A stretch of 54,706 nucleotides of DNA from Bordetella parapertussis (GTDB lineage Bacteria > Pseudomonadota > Gammaproteobacteria > Burkholderiales > Burkholderiaceae_B): NCBI GenBank assembly GCA_945911685.1, contig CAMEAW010000008.1, positions 1 to 54,706 on the forward strand. Direction: 5' to 3'. Position 1 is the stretch's first letter, and every line of letters starts with the position of its first letter. The position numbers were made by a program, and so were the translations under genes. The notes beneath the pieces are model-generated. The model ran no database searches and was not told where the DNA came from. It saw only the letters and a program-made list of their open reading frames with translations. This document shows, in pieces, positions 1 to 7,816 of the stretch.

Positions 1-333
1 TCAAAAATGTATGAAGTGACAAAGTTTTTGTCGATGACAAACCACACGTACTCGGCAATTGCGCTGTTGATTTCAAAACGTACCATGGACAAACTCACAC
101 CAGAGCAAAAGACTGCCGTGATCGAAGCAGGTAAGACTGCGACGGCCGAACAACGTGCTGCAGCCTTAGTCAATGAAAAGGCTTTGCTCACGGGGTTGGC
201 GCAAAAAGGCATGATCATCAACAAGGTGGGTGACGTCGCGCTCTTTCGCAAATCGGTTCAACCCATTTACGACAAATCGCGTGCAGCTGTTGGTGACGCT
301 TTGATCAATCAAGCGCTCGACGCAGTCAAGTAA
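1..333 (+). CDS. dctP: TRAP transporter substrate-binding protein DctP, C-terminal part (partial)
   Basis: The reading frame is open from the first base of the window, so the N-terminus and signal peptide lie outside it. The visible ~110 residues carry the usual C-terminal features of DctP periplasmic receptors: a Ser-Lys-rich helix (LLISKRTMDKL), a long helical stretch resembling the family's terminal helices, and a final segment ending in a basic helix. The protein would capture an organic acid in the periplasm for the DctQM permease encoded just downstream. The ligand cannot be judged from this fragment. A hairpin with a T-tract separates it from dctQ. Confidence 0.85.
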   Translation, partial: SKMYEVTKFLSMTNHTYSAIALLISKRTMDKLTPEQKTAVIEAGKTATAEQRAAALVNEKALLTGLAQKGMIINKVGDVALFRKSVQPIYDKSRAAVGDALINQALDAVK

Positions 334-345
334 GCTGTTCTAAAA

Positions 346-374
346 GGGCGCTCGATTGCGGGCGCTCTTTTTTT
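346..374 (+). terminator. Hairpin plus T-tract between dctP and dctQ (attenuator-like)
   Basis: Positions 346-354 pair with 359-367 (9 pairs including two G-U wobbles, 4-nt loop ATTG), followed at once by seven T residues. It lies inside an apparent operon, so it probably ends part of the transcripts, giving more receptor than permease. The structure is seen; the attenuation role is inferred. Confidence 0.6.
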
Positions 375-402
375 AAAAGTATTTTCAGATTGGAACAGTG
401 CG

Positions 403-873
403 ATGCGGCAGTTTTTTGATAGGCTCGAAAGTGTTTTGAAGATGACCGCAGTGGTGATCGTGCTGCTGATGCTCTTGACGCTAAGCGCGCAAGTTTTTTT
501 GCGTTATGTGTTTGGTAAAGCCTTGTCCTGGAGCGAAGAGCTTTCTTTGCTTGGCTTTGCTTGGGTCGTGGTGATTTCTACTGTGATTGGTATTAGGCGC
601 CTGACGCACGCGCGGATGGATTTGGTGATTGGCTTGTTGCCCAAGTCACTGCACGGCGCGGTTGATGCGTTGGTTTCATTGTTGATGTGTGCGTTAGGTT
701 TGTTCATCGCCTATGCAGGCTGGAATTACATGATTGAGACGCGAGGCGCAACATCAGCCGCCATTGGATTTCCGATCGAATTTTTGTACGCTGCAGCGCC
801 CGCCTTTGGTGTGCTGATTGCTTTGTTTTCGTTTGAACGTTTACTGCCCTGGGCGGAGTCTTTAAATGAGTAG
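403..873 (+). CDS. dctQ: TRAP transporter small permease DctQ
   Basis: 156 residues with four hydrophobic segments (roughly 12-32, 45-62, 85-105, 125-146), as usual for the small TRAP membrane subunit. Typical family signatures are visible: LTLSAQVFLRYVFGKALSWSEE near the N-terminus, followed by a WVVVISTVIGIRR-type segment and HARMD. DctQ sits in the inner membrane and bridges the receptor to DctM. The ATG at 403 is the only sensible start after the hairpin. It overlaps dctM by 8 bases, indicating translational coupling. Confidence 0.92.
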   Translation: MRQFFDRLESVLKMTAVVIVLLMLLTLSAQVFLRYVFGKALSWSEELSLLGFAWVVVISTVIGIRRLTHARMDLVIGLLPKSLHGAVDALVSLLMCALGLFIAYAGWNYMIETRGATSAAIGFPIEFLYAAAPAFGVLIALFSFERLLPWAESLNE

Positions 874-2134
874 CACCGCTTGGTTGTTGTCGGCAGGATT
901 TGGCGTCTTGATGTTGTTGGGCGTGCCATTTGCGTTTGCGATCGGTATCGTCGTGGCGCTGTCTTTATTGGTGTCTGGTATTGAACCTATGCTATTGCCG
1001 CAGACGGTTGTGGCCGGCACGCAATCGTTTTCGTTGTTGGCGATCCCATTTTTTATGCTGGCGGGCGAGTTGATGTCTGCGGGCGGTTTGTCCCAACGTT
1101 TAATTAAAGTGGCCGACGTGTTTGTGCGTCATTTGACGGGTGGTTTGGGTTTAGTCACCGTGTTAGCTGCAGCGATTTTCGCTGCAATTTCTGGCTCGGC
1201 GCCAGCCACCACCGCGGCGATTGGGGCGATTATGATCCCTGCGATGGCCGAGCGCGGTTACAGCAAACCTTTTGCGACCGCTGTTGCGGTGAGCGCCGGT
1301 ATTTTGGCACCTTTGATTCCGCCCTCGATTGCGTTTGTGATCTGGGGTGTGATCGCCGAGCAGTCAATCTCGCGTTTGTTTAGTGCAGGGATTTTGCCTG
1401 GCTTACTGATGGCTGCCGGGTTGATGGTTGTTTGTTGGTGGCATGCTAAAAAACACAAAATCCCCACGCAGCCACGCGCGACGATGGCAGAAATACGCGC
1501 GGCTCTGCGCGATGGTATTTGGGCGCTGCTCGCACCCGCTATTGTGCTAGGTGGCATCTATGGCGGGGTCTTTACACCCACTGAGGCGGCTGTCGTAAGT
1601 TGCGTGTATGCCCTGTTCATCGGTACGGTCGTTGAAAAGCGTTTGAAATGGCGCGAATTACCTGACATCGTGTGGCGCTCAACCAAGGTTACAGCCATCG
1701 TGATGTCAATCATTGTGTTCTCGGCCGGCTTTGGTATTTTGATTGCACAAGAACAACTGGCCCCCAAGGCCGCGACTTGGCTTGCCGCAAACATCCAAGA
1801 AAAATGGATTATGTTGTTGGTGTTGAATCTTGTGTTTTTCTTGGTGGCCGCGGTGATGGATGAAATCGCCATCATGGTGGTCTTTGGGCCGCTACTTATT
1901 GCGATTGCGAATAGTTTTGCGATTAGCCCCATTCACTTTGGCGCGATCATCGTCACGAACGTAGCGATCGGTATGGCGGCACCGCCGATTGGTTATTGCC
2001 TGTTTGTTGGGATGGCGATTAGTGGTCTCAAACTCACAGACGTCTCGCGCGTCATGCTGCCCTTTGTGGGAGTGATGCTGATTGTGCTGATGCTGGTGAC
2101 GTATGTGCCAGGCTTTGCGTTAGCGCTTCAGTAA
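866..2134 (+). CDS. dctM: TRAP transporter large permease DctM
   Basis: 422 residues, normal for DctM, almost wholly hydrophobic with about 11-12 membrane segments. Family motifs include the IPFFMLAGELMSAGG stretch, the GSAPATTAAIGAIMIP stretch in the first half, LIPPSIAFVIWG, and PTEAA before the second half. It is the sodium-driven transport channel that takes ligand from the DctP receptor. Last gene of the operon; the next gene is convergent, and no clear terminator is visible in the 173 bases between them. Confidence 0.95.
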   Translation: MSSTAWLLSAGFGVLMLLGVPFAFAIGIVVALSLLVSGIEPMLLPQTVVAGTQSFSLLAIPFFMLAGELMSAGGLSQRLIKVADVFVRHLTGGLGLVTVLAAAIFAAISGSAPATTAAIGAIMIPAMAERGYSKPFATAVAVSAGILAPLIPPSIAFVIWGVIAEQSISRLFSAGILPGLLMAAGLMVVCWWHAKKHKIPTQPRATMAEIRAALRDGIWALLAPAIVLGGIYGGVFTPTEAAVVSCVYALFIGTVVEKRLKWRELPDIVWRSTKVTAIVMSIIVFSAGFGILIAQEQLAPKAATWLAANIQEKWIMLLVLNLVFFLVAAVMDEIAIMVVFGPLLIAIANSFAISPIHFGAIIVTNVAIGMAAPPIGYCLFVGMAISGLKLTDVSRVMLPFVGVMLIVLMLVTYVPGFALALQ

Positions 2135-2307
2135 GGTGAGCCTGAGCGCAGTGGCTGAGTCAGCGTAGTCTTGGTTGCTTGGTGGTGCATCACCAAGCGA
2201 TCCGAGCAGATCTGAGGGGGCTGTATGTCTCGGTCTGATCAGCGGAGACTCGTGGTTTGGAGTGGGCCACCTATAGCGGCAGCCCGCGACGGTCGTAGAA
2301 GACGACG

Positions 2308-3003
2308 TTAACGCGCAAATTTGGCGTCTAACGGATCTTGGATCCCCACCTGCGCAAACCCCTTAGCCCTCAACAGGCACGAGTCACACTGTTTGCACGG
2401 AGCCCCATCAGGCGCTGGGTCGTAGCAGCTTGTTGTTTCTGAAAAGTCGACCCCTAACTCTAGGCCCTTACGAATGATATCGGCCTTACTCATGCTGATC
2501 AGAGGGGCGCGAATCTTGAGTCGTTGCGTGCCTTCGACGCCTGCTTTGGTGGCGAGATTGCCCAAGTGCTCAAAAGCCTCAATGAACTCAGGCCGACAAT
2601 CTGGGTAGCCGCTGTAATCCATCGCATTGACGCCTACAAAAATATCTTGCGCGCCTAATACTTCAGCCCAGCCGAGCGCAAAACTTAAAAATATTGTGTT
2701 GCGCGCTGGTACATAAGTGATAGGGATGCCCGAGCTGATGTCCTCAACGCTATGGCCTTTTGGCACGTCGATATCAGCAGTCAGCGCCGAGCCGCCAAAG
2801 CTGCGTAGATCGATATCCAAAATGGCATGGCGGGCGACGCCACGCAGTTTGGCAAAGGCGGCGGCCCGCTCAAGCTCAATCGAGTGACGCTGGCCATAGC
2901 GAAAACTCAGCGCATAGACTTCATAGCCTTCTTGCTGAGCCATAGCGACCACCGTGGTTGAATCTAACCCACCACTTAATAAACAGACTGCTTTTTTTGT
3001 CAT
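2308..3003 (-). CDS. queC: 7-cyano-7-deazaguanine synthase QueC
   Basis: 231 residues. Converts 7-carboxy-7-deazaguanine to preQ0 with ATP and ammonia in queuosine biosynthesis. Seen: the N-terminal PP-loop SGGLDS (residues 9-14), the substrate region [11 protein letters not shown], and the C-terminal zinc cysteines in SCYDP...[11 protein letters not shown]. Full length for the family. No other queuosine gene lies in the window, so it stands alone here; a 6-bp hairpin lies about 30 bases upstream of its start. Confidence 0.96.
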   Translation of the reverse strand: MTKKAVCLLSGGLDSTTVVAMAQQEGYEVYALSFRYGQRHSIELERAAAFAKLRGVARHAILDIDLRSFGGSALTADIDVPKGHSVEDISSGIPITYVPARNTIFLSFALGWAEVLGAQDIFVGVNAMDYSGYPDCRPEFIEAFEHLGNLATKAGVEGTQRLKIRAPLISMSKADIIRKGLELGVDFSETTSCYDPAPDGAPCKQCDSCLLRAKGFAQVGIQDPLDAKFAR

Positions 3004-3031
3004 TGAACGCTGATTGTGCTTAGGTAGATTG

Positions 3032-3048
3032 CTAGCTGAGAAAGCTAG
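3032..3048. other. Small hairpin upstream of queC
   Basis: CTAGCT at 3032-3037 pairs with AGCTAG at 3043-3048 around a 5-nt loop, 29 bases upstream of the queC start. It does not have the layout of a preQ1 riboswitch that I can recognise. Role unknown. Confidence 0.3.
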
Positions 3049-3079
3049 TCAAGGTTACAAAAAATTGTTGGGTACGCTG

Positions 3080-3115
3080 AGCCGTCTTGCTGCCTGGCGA
3101 GGCACCAAGACGACT
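3080..3115 (-). terminator. Long hairpin downstream of mmsA
   Basis: A 10-bp outer stem (3080-3089 with 3106-3115) encloses a 5-bp inner stem (TGCCT/AGGCA) and a 4-nt loop. The single outer mismatch is C-A on the plus strand but a tolerated U-G on the minus-strand RNA, which fits use by the minus-strand mmsA that ends 12 bases away. There is no immediate T-run, so it may act as a 3' end stabiliser rather than an intrinsic terminator. Confidence 0.5.
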
Positions 3116-3126
3116 CAAACATTTTT

Positions 3127-4650
3127 CTACTTCGCGGTCGGCATCACAAATTCAGCACCCTTGCCGATGGTTTCGGGCCAACGCTGCATGATCGATTTTT
3201 GTTTGGTGTAGAAACGTACGCCTTCTTCACCATACGCGTGCATATCGCCGAACAGGCTTTTCTTCCAGCCACCAAAACCATGCCACGCCATCGGTACCGG
3301 AATCGGCACATTGATCCCGACCATGCCGACTTGAATGCGGCGACCAAATTCGCGTGCCACGTTACCGTCGCGTGTGTAACAAGATACGCCATTACCAAAT
3401 TCGTGGGCGTTGATGAGGTCAACCGCTTCGCCAAAGTCTTTGACGCGTACACAACCGAGTACGGGGCCAAAAATTTCTTCTTTATAAATGCGCATCGATG
3501 GGGTGACGTGGTCAAACAAACTGCCGCCCGTAAAAAAGCCTTGCTCGTGACCAGGTACTTTTATCCCGCGCCCGTCGACGACAAGTTTGGCGCCTTCGTT
3601 GACGCCGACTTCGATATAGCCTTCAATACGCTCGAGTGCCTGACGTGTCACGATAGGGCCCATTTCGGCGTCGAGCTCAAGCCCATTTTTGATTTTGAGC
3701 GTTTTGGCACGTGCTGCGAGCAAGGGTACGATTTTGTCAGCTACATCGCCCACCAGCACGGCCACCGAAATCGCCATACAGCGCTCGCCAGCAGAGCCAT
3801 AGGCTGCGCCAATCAAGCCATCTACCGCTTGATCGATATCGGCATCAGGCATGACCACCATATGATTTTTGGCGCCGCCTAACGCTTGCACGCGCTTGCC
3901 TAAATCGGCGCCGCGCTGATAAATGTATTGTGCGATCGGTGTTGAGCCCACAAAGCTAATGGCTTTGACATCTGGGTGCTCGAGTAGTGCATCGACTGCG
4001 ACTTTATCGCCTTGCACGACGTTAAAGACGCCGTCGGGCAGACCCGCCTCTTTAAAAAGCTGCGCCATAAAGATTGAGGCAGAAGGATCGCGCTCGCTGG
4101 GCTTCAAAATAAAGCAGTTACCTGCTGCGATGGCCACCGGAAACATCCAGCACGGCACCATGCACGGAAAATTAAACGGCGTGATGCCTGCGACCACGCC
4201 CAAGGGTTGACGCAGTGTCCAGTTATCGATGCCGGTTGAGACTTGATCGGTGAAATCGCCTTTCAAGAGCTGTGGCATGCCACAGGCGAACTCAACGATG
4301 TCGATGCCGCGCATGACCTCACCCTGTGCGTCGGTAAATACCTTGCCATGCTCTTGGGTGATGATCGAGGCGAGCTCGTCTTTGCGTTCGTTGAGCAGGG
4401 CCAAAAAGTTATTCATGATGCGGGCGCGACGAATCGGAGGCGTATCAGCCCAAGAGGCAAATGCTTTTTTTGCACTGTCAACGGCAGACTTGACGGTGTC
4501 TAAGCTAGCGAGCTCAACTTTGCGCGCCACTTGCCCGGTGGCTGGGTTAAAGACGTCTTGCGCACGTGCGCCGGCGGTTGTGACAGCTTGATTGTGAATC
4601 CAATGCGAGACCACACTGGGGATAACGGGCATTGGAGGCTGCTTAGACAT
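3127..4650 (-). CDS. mmsA: CoA-acylating methylmalonate-semialdehyde dehydrogenase
   Basis: 507 residues, standard length. Oxidises (methyl)malonate semialdehyde with NAD+ and CoA to propionyl-CoA or acetyl-CoA with loss of CO2. Seen: the family signature [12 protein letters not shown], the [10 protein letters not shown] region of the Rossmann domain, [14 protein letters not shown], and the catalytic Cys in [11 protein letters not shown] (about residue 290). The C-terminal [19 protein letters not shown] stretch is typical of MmsA rather than other aldehyde dehydrogenases. It is divergent from the fatty-acid-synthase-like operon at 4885; whether it supplies a propionyl or acetyl primer for that operon is only a guess. 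Confidence 0.93.
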   Translation of the reverse strand: MSKQPPMPVIPSVVSHWIHNQAVTTAGARAQDVFNPATGQVARKVELASLDTVKSAVDSAKKAFASWADTPPIRRARIMNNFLALLNERKDELASIITQEHGKVFTDAQGEVMRGIDIVEFACGMPQLLKGDFTDQVSTGIDNWTLRQPLGVVAGITPFNFPCMVPCWMFPVAIAAGNCFILKPSERDPSASIFMAQLFKEAGLPDGVFNVVQGDKVAVDALLEHPDVKAISFVGSTPIAQYIYQRGADLGKRVQALGGAKNHMVVMPDADIDQAVDGLIGAAYGSAGERCMAISVAVLVGDVADKIVPLLAARAKTLKIKNGLELDAEMGPIVTRQALERIEGYIEVGVNEGAKLVVDGRGIKVPGHEQGFFTGGSLFDHVTPSMRIYKEEIFGPVLGCVRVKDFGEAVDLINAHEFGNGVSCYTRDGNVAREFGRRIQVGMVGINVPIPVPMAWHGFGGWKKSLFGDMHAYGEEGVRFYTKQKSIMQRWPETIGKGAEFVMPTAK

Positions 4651-4818
4651 ACAAGATCCTTTATAGATATCTGGGCGGTGGGGGCACGAAAGGGTGACTT
4701 AAACGTAAATTGCCGATAACGCTAAAAACTGCTCAAAATACGAGCTTAATCTCATTGTAAGATGGTTGCACGGTCGTGCGCCTCATAGCCTTCGGCCACT
4801 TCTTGTTAAACTTTACTT

Positions 4819-4859
4819 CTTTCTGTTCGCTTATCTTTTCTTTCTGTTTGCTTACCTTT
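4819..4859 (+). repeat. Two tandem 20-bp direct repeats before the enoyl reductase gene
   Basis: The 20-bp copies at 4819-4838 and 4840-4859 match at 18 of 20 positions and are spaced 21 bp, two helical turns. They are pyrimidine-rich (core TTTCTGTTYGCTTAYC) and end 25 bases before the start codon at 4885, in the divergent promoter region shared with mmsA. A regulator-binding role is inferred from position and spacing. Confidence 0.5.
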
Positions 4860-4884
4860 GTATGACCGGAGTCACCCCACCACC

Positions 4885-5640
4885 ATGAGTCAGCCCTTAC
4901 TTGGCAAAGTTGCCCTTGTGACCGGAGCCGCCCGCGGTATCGGCCGTGCCTGTGCCTTAAAACTGGCCGCGGCTGGTTGTGACATCATCGCCAATTACTA
5001 CAACAGTTTTGACGAAGCTGAGGCCGTCTGCGCCGAGGTGCGTGCCATGGGGCGGCGTGCGATTGCCGTGCAGGCTAGCGTCGGTGTACCCGACAGCGTG
5101 GTCGAGATGTTTGAGGTGATTACTAAAGAATTTAGTCAATTAGATATCGTCATTAGTAACGCAGCCTCGGGCGTGCTCAAGCCTGCCATGGAAATGAGCC
5201 TAAAACATTTTCGCTGGTGCCTTGAAACCAACGCCTTCGCGGTCAATTTGCTTGCGCAAAAAGCGTTGCCACTCATGAAAAATGGCGGCCGTATTGTGGC
5301 GATGTCCAGTTTGGGCGCCCAGCGTGCCATGCCACACTATGGGTTTATTGGTGCCTCGAAGGCCGCGCTTGAGGCGTTGGTGCGCACCCTGGCGCAAGAG
5401 CTTGGCCCACAGGGGATCCGGGTGAACACCGTTTCGGCAGGGGTCGTTGACACCGATGCGCTGAGTCACTTTCCAAACCGCGATCAAGTTTTGTCTGAGT
5501 TTGCCGCCCGTACGCCAGCCGGCCCAAGTTTGTTGCCCACCAATGTGGCCGATGCCGTGTACTTGCTTTGCTTGCCAGAGGCGGCCTGGATCAACGGCCA
5601 CACCTTGGTGGTGGACGGCGGCTTTTCAATTTCGGGTTGA
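4885..5640 (+). CDS. fabL: FabL-type enoyl-ACP reductase (SDR family)
   Basis: 251 residues. Predicted to reduce trans-2-enoyl-ACP with NAD(P)H, the last step of each elongation round. Seen: the cofactor motif VTGAARGIG near the N-terminus, NAASGVLKP, and a Tyr-x6-Lys pair (Y152, K159 in PHYGFIGASK). Spacing of six marks enoyl reductases, whereas ketoreductases have Tyr-x3-Lys. The block DTDALSHFPNR followed by TPAG is, from memory, very close to Bacillus subtilis FabL. The ATG at 4885 is preferred over the upstream TTG at 4858, since it gives the normal FabL N-terminus. First gene of the lipid operon; fabG follows after 5 bases. Confidence 0.8.
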   Translation: MSQPLLGKVALVTGAARGIGRACALKLAAAGCDIIANYYNSFDEAEAVCAEVRAMGRRAIAVQASVGVPDSVVEMFEVITKEFSQLDIVISNAASGVLKPAMEMSLKHFRWCLETNAFAVNLLAQKALPLMKNGGRIVAMSSLGAQRAMPHYGFIGASKAALEALVRTLAQELGPQGIRVNTVSAGVVDTDALSHFPNRDQVLSEFAARTPAGPSLLPTNVADAVYLLCLPEAAWINGHTLVVDGGFSISG

Positions 5641-5645
5641 ATGTA

Positions 5646-6404
5646 ATGAGTTTTGAATCAGGCTTAGCGGGTAAGGTTGCGATCGTGACCGGTGGCTCGC
5701 GCGGGATTGGGCGTGCCATTGTCGAGTTACTTGCAGCCCAGGGCGCAGACGTCAATTTTTTCTATCGTGGTAACGAGGCCGCTGCGCAAGAGGTTGTTGC
5801 CAGCGTCACAGCTGCCGGCGGCAAAGCCACGGCCTTGCAGGTCGATGTGAGTGATTCTGCGGCCTGCATTGAGGCTGTCAACGCGGTGGCCGAGCGCTGC
5901 GAGCGCATTGATATCTTGGTCAATAACGCCGGCATTGTGCGCGACAATCTGTTGGCCGTCATGGAAGATACTGAGATCTCAGATGTGCTCAACACCAACA
6001 TTGGCGGGGTCTTTAATGTGACCCGCCCGGTCATCCCGTTCATGATGTCTCAGCGCGCCGGGCGCATTGTCAATTTGTCGTCTGTAGCAGGCAATAAGGC
6101 AGGGCGTGGGCAGGCGAACTACGCAGCCAGCAAAGGCGCGGTCGATGCTGTGACGCGCGCCTTGGCTGTAGAACTGGCCTCACGCAAAATCTTGGTCAAT
6201 GCCGTGGCGCCAGGTGTGATTGATACCGAAATGTCGCAGCAGGTGCGTGACCTGGCCGACGATGAGGTTAAAACTAAAATATTACTTAAGCGGTATGGGC
6301 AGGCCCAAGAAGTTGCCAATGTGGTGGCTTTTTTGGTCTCAGATATGGCGAGTTACGTCACCGGTCAGATCCTGTATGTGGATGGTGGCTTCAAGATGGC
6401 CTGA
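5646..6404 (+). CDS. fabG: 3-oxoacyl-ACP reductase, FabG type
   Basis: 252 residues. Reduces 3-ketoacyl-ACP to 3-hydroxyacyl-ACP with NADPH. Seen: VTGGSRGIGRAI for the cofactor, NNAG, the catalytic Ser region LSSVAGNKAGRGQ, the YAASK motif (Tyr-x3-Lys), and the C-terminal VTGQILYVDGGFKMA typical of FabG. The ATG at 5646, 5 bases after the previous stop, is chosen; an in-frame upstream extension would run inside the neighbour. Together with the FabL-type gene it gives the operon both reductive steps. Confidence 0.9.
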   Translation: MSFESGLAGKVAIVTGGSRGIGRAIVELLAAQGADVNFFYRGNEAAAQEVVASVTAAGGKATALQVDVSDSAACIEAVNAVAERCERIDILVNNAGIVRDNLLAVMEDTEISDVLNTNIGGVFNVTRPVIPFMMSQRAGRIVNLSSVAGNKAGRGQANYAASKGAVDAVTRALAVELASRKILVNAVAPGVIDTEMSQQVRDLADDEVKTKILLKRYGQAQEVANVVAFLVSDMASYVTGQILYVDGGFKMA

Positions 6405-6506
6405 GTTTTTGGCCGAAGGCGCCCGAGGTGTAAGCGCCAGCCAAGGGGGGATTTCCCTATACTTGAGTTAAAATAACGCGCGCTTACCTCATATTCGGAG
6501 CTAATT

Positions 6507-6935
6507 ATGGCTGAAGCAGTCATCTCGAAAGAAGAAATCATGGCGGTGTTCCCAACCGTCCAAAAAACGATGGCAGATGCCCTCGGTTGTGATGTAGATG
6601 ACATCAAACTCGATGTATCCCTTATCGAGGGCCTTGACGCCGAATCGATCGATTTTCTTGACATGGTGTTTCGCCTCGAACGCGCCTTCAAAATCAAGGT
6701 GCCACGCGGCAAAATCATCGAAGACGTGCGCGGCGATATGCCCGTGGCCGAGTTCGAACAAGGCGGTGTTCTGACTGAAAAAGGCGTGGCACGTTTGCGT
6801 GAGTATTTGTCTGAAATCGACGCCTCACGCTTCACCTTGCCGATGCGCGTAGATCACATCGCGCGGTTGTATACGCCCGAAACCTTCTGCAAGCTCGTGA
6901 TTCGTGCGCAGCGCGCTTCACAAGCCGCTGGCTGA
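6507..6935 (+). CDS. Acyl carrier protein, long form
   Basis: 142 residues. The first ~85 form an acyl carrier domain: helix I, acidic loop, and GLDAESIDFLDMVFRLE with the likely phosphopantetheine Ser at residue 47. Ser is preceded by Glu rather than the common Asp. Standard ACPs have about 80 residues; here ~55 more follow, basic and helical in appearance (LREYLSEIDASRF, VDHIARLYTPETFCKLVIRAQRA), without a motif I recognise. CGGAG ahead of the ATG serves as ribosome site. It is followed by the dehydratase with a one-base overlap (TGATG). It would carry the growing chain in this operon. Confidence 0.88.
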   Translation: MAEAVISKEEIMAVFPTVQKTMADALGCDVDDIKLDVSLIEGLDAESIDFLDMVFRLERAFKIKVPRGKIIEDVRGDMPVAEFEQGGVLTEKGVARLREYLSEIDASRFTLPMRVDHIARLYTPETFCKLVIRAQRASQAAG

Positions 6936-7816
6936 TGGTCTTGAGTACGGCGCGGGCGAATGCCCCCGCGCCCACTGGTCGCTTTGCTGCTTTTTCCTTT
7001 GTTGATCAGATCACTCAAGTCCAAGGGGTCACACGTGTGTGCGGCCTCTACACAATCCCTGCCAATATTGAACACTTTCCAGCTAGTTTAGTGGCCGAGG
7101 CGCTGGGGCAACTGGCGGCTTGGGTTGCGATGTCTACGCTTGGTTTCAGCCATCGGCCGGTAGCGGCCTTGGCGGGTGATACAAAGATTTTTGCGTTGCC
7201 AAAGCCCGGCGACACCCTCGAGCTTATCGTTGACATTGAGTCCTGCGATGCTGAGTCGATTGTGTATCGTGGCCACGCTCTGGTAAAGGGCCGTGTGGTG
7301 CTTGAACTAGCTGATACCGTGGGCTCGATGCTCGACATTCACGCGTTTGACGACCCGGCAGCGTTGGCGGCTGACTTTGCCCTGCTCAGCACTTCGGGTC
7401 GAGCCGTGGGGGCGTTTAAGGGCGTTGCCCGGGCTGCTTTAACGGATTTGCCCGCCTCAACCCCTGAGCACCTTCAGGCGCAGCTTGCAGTGCCTGCTCA
7501 GGCCGCTTTTTTTGAAGATCATTTTCCACGCCGCCCAGTGTTTCCGGCGACCTTATTACTAGATGCGCTGTTGCAGTTGGCTCTGCGCGTAAGCGCCCAC
7601 GCCGCCGGCGGCGTGGCACTGCGGCTGACGCGTATTACCAATGTCAAAGTGCGTGCGTTTACGGCGCCGGGTGCCACCTTGGTGCTGTCGGCTCAGTTGG
7701 CAGCGCCTGGCTCAGACGACCTCGAACCCTACATGGTCAAGCTGACTGCGCAGGCCGAGGGTAAAACAATTGCGGGTGCCAAAATGTATTTTGTGCCTGC
7801 CGGAGAAACTGCATGA
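6935..7816 (+). CDS. Double-hotdog 3-hydroxyacyl-ACP dehydratase
   Basis: 293 residues with two FabZ/FabA-like hotdog domains (about 15-135 and 150-290). Expected to remove water from 3-hydroxyacyl-ACP. The second half has the full signature DHFPRRPVFPATLLLDALLQLA: His196 and Asp210, spaced 14 as in FabA/FabZ, with Asp as in FabA. The first half has EHFPASLVAEALGQLA: His47 and Glu55, so the loop between the two residues is 6 shorter than normal. The second domain is the likelier active one. It overlaps the carrier gene by 1 base and the ketosynthase by 4 (ATGA). Confidence 0.82.
   Translation: MVLSTARANAPAPTGRFAAFSFVDQITQVQGVTRVCGLYTIPANIEHFPASLVAEALGQLAAWVAMSTLGFSHRPVAALAGDTKIFALPKPGDTLELIVDIESCDAESIVYRGHALVKGRVVLELADTVGSMLDIHAFDDPAALAADFALLSTSGRAVGAFKGVARAALTDLPASTPEHLQAQLAVPAQAAFFEDHFPRRPVFPATLLLDALLQLALRVSAHAAGGVALRLTRITNVKVRAFTAPGATLVLSAQLAAPGSDDLEPYMVKLTAQAEGKTIAGAKMYFVPAGETA

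Noticed and set aside
3032..3048. preQ1 riboswitch upstream of queC
   Set aside because: Only a simple 6-bp hairpin; no C-rich loop or A-rich tail fitting a preQ1 aptamer was seen.
3199..3882. 227-codon plus-strand frame opposite mmsA
   Set aside because: It mirrors a strongly conserved aldehyde dehydrogenase gene, has no ribosome site or family similarity, and its composition is that of a complementary-strand shadow.
5200..5601. 133-codon minus-strand frame opposite the enoyl reductase
   Set aside because: The plus strand encodes a FabL-type protein with intact motifs; this frame has no known features.
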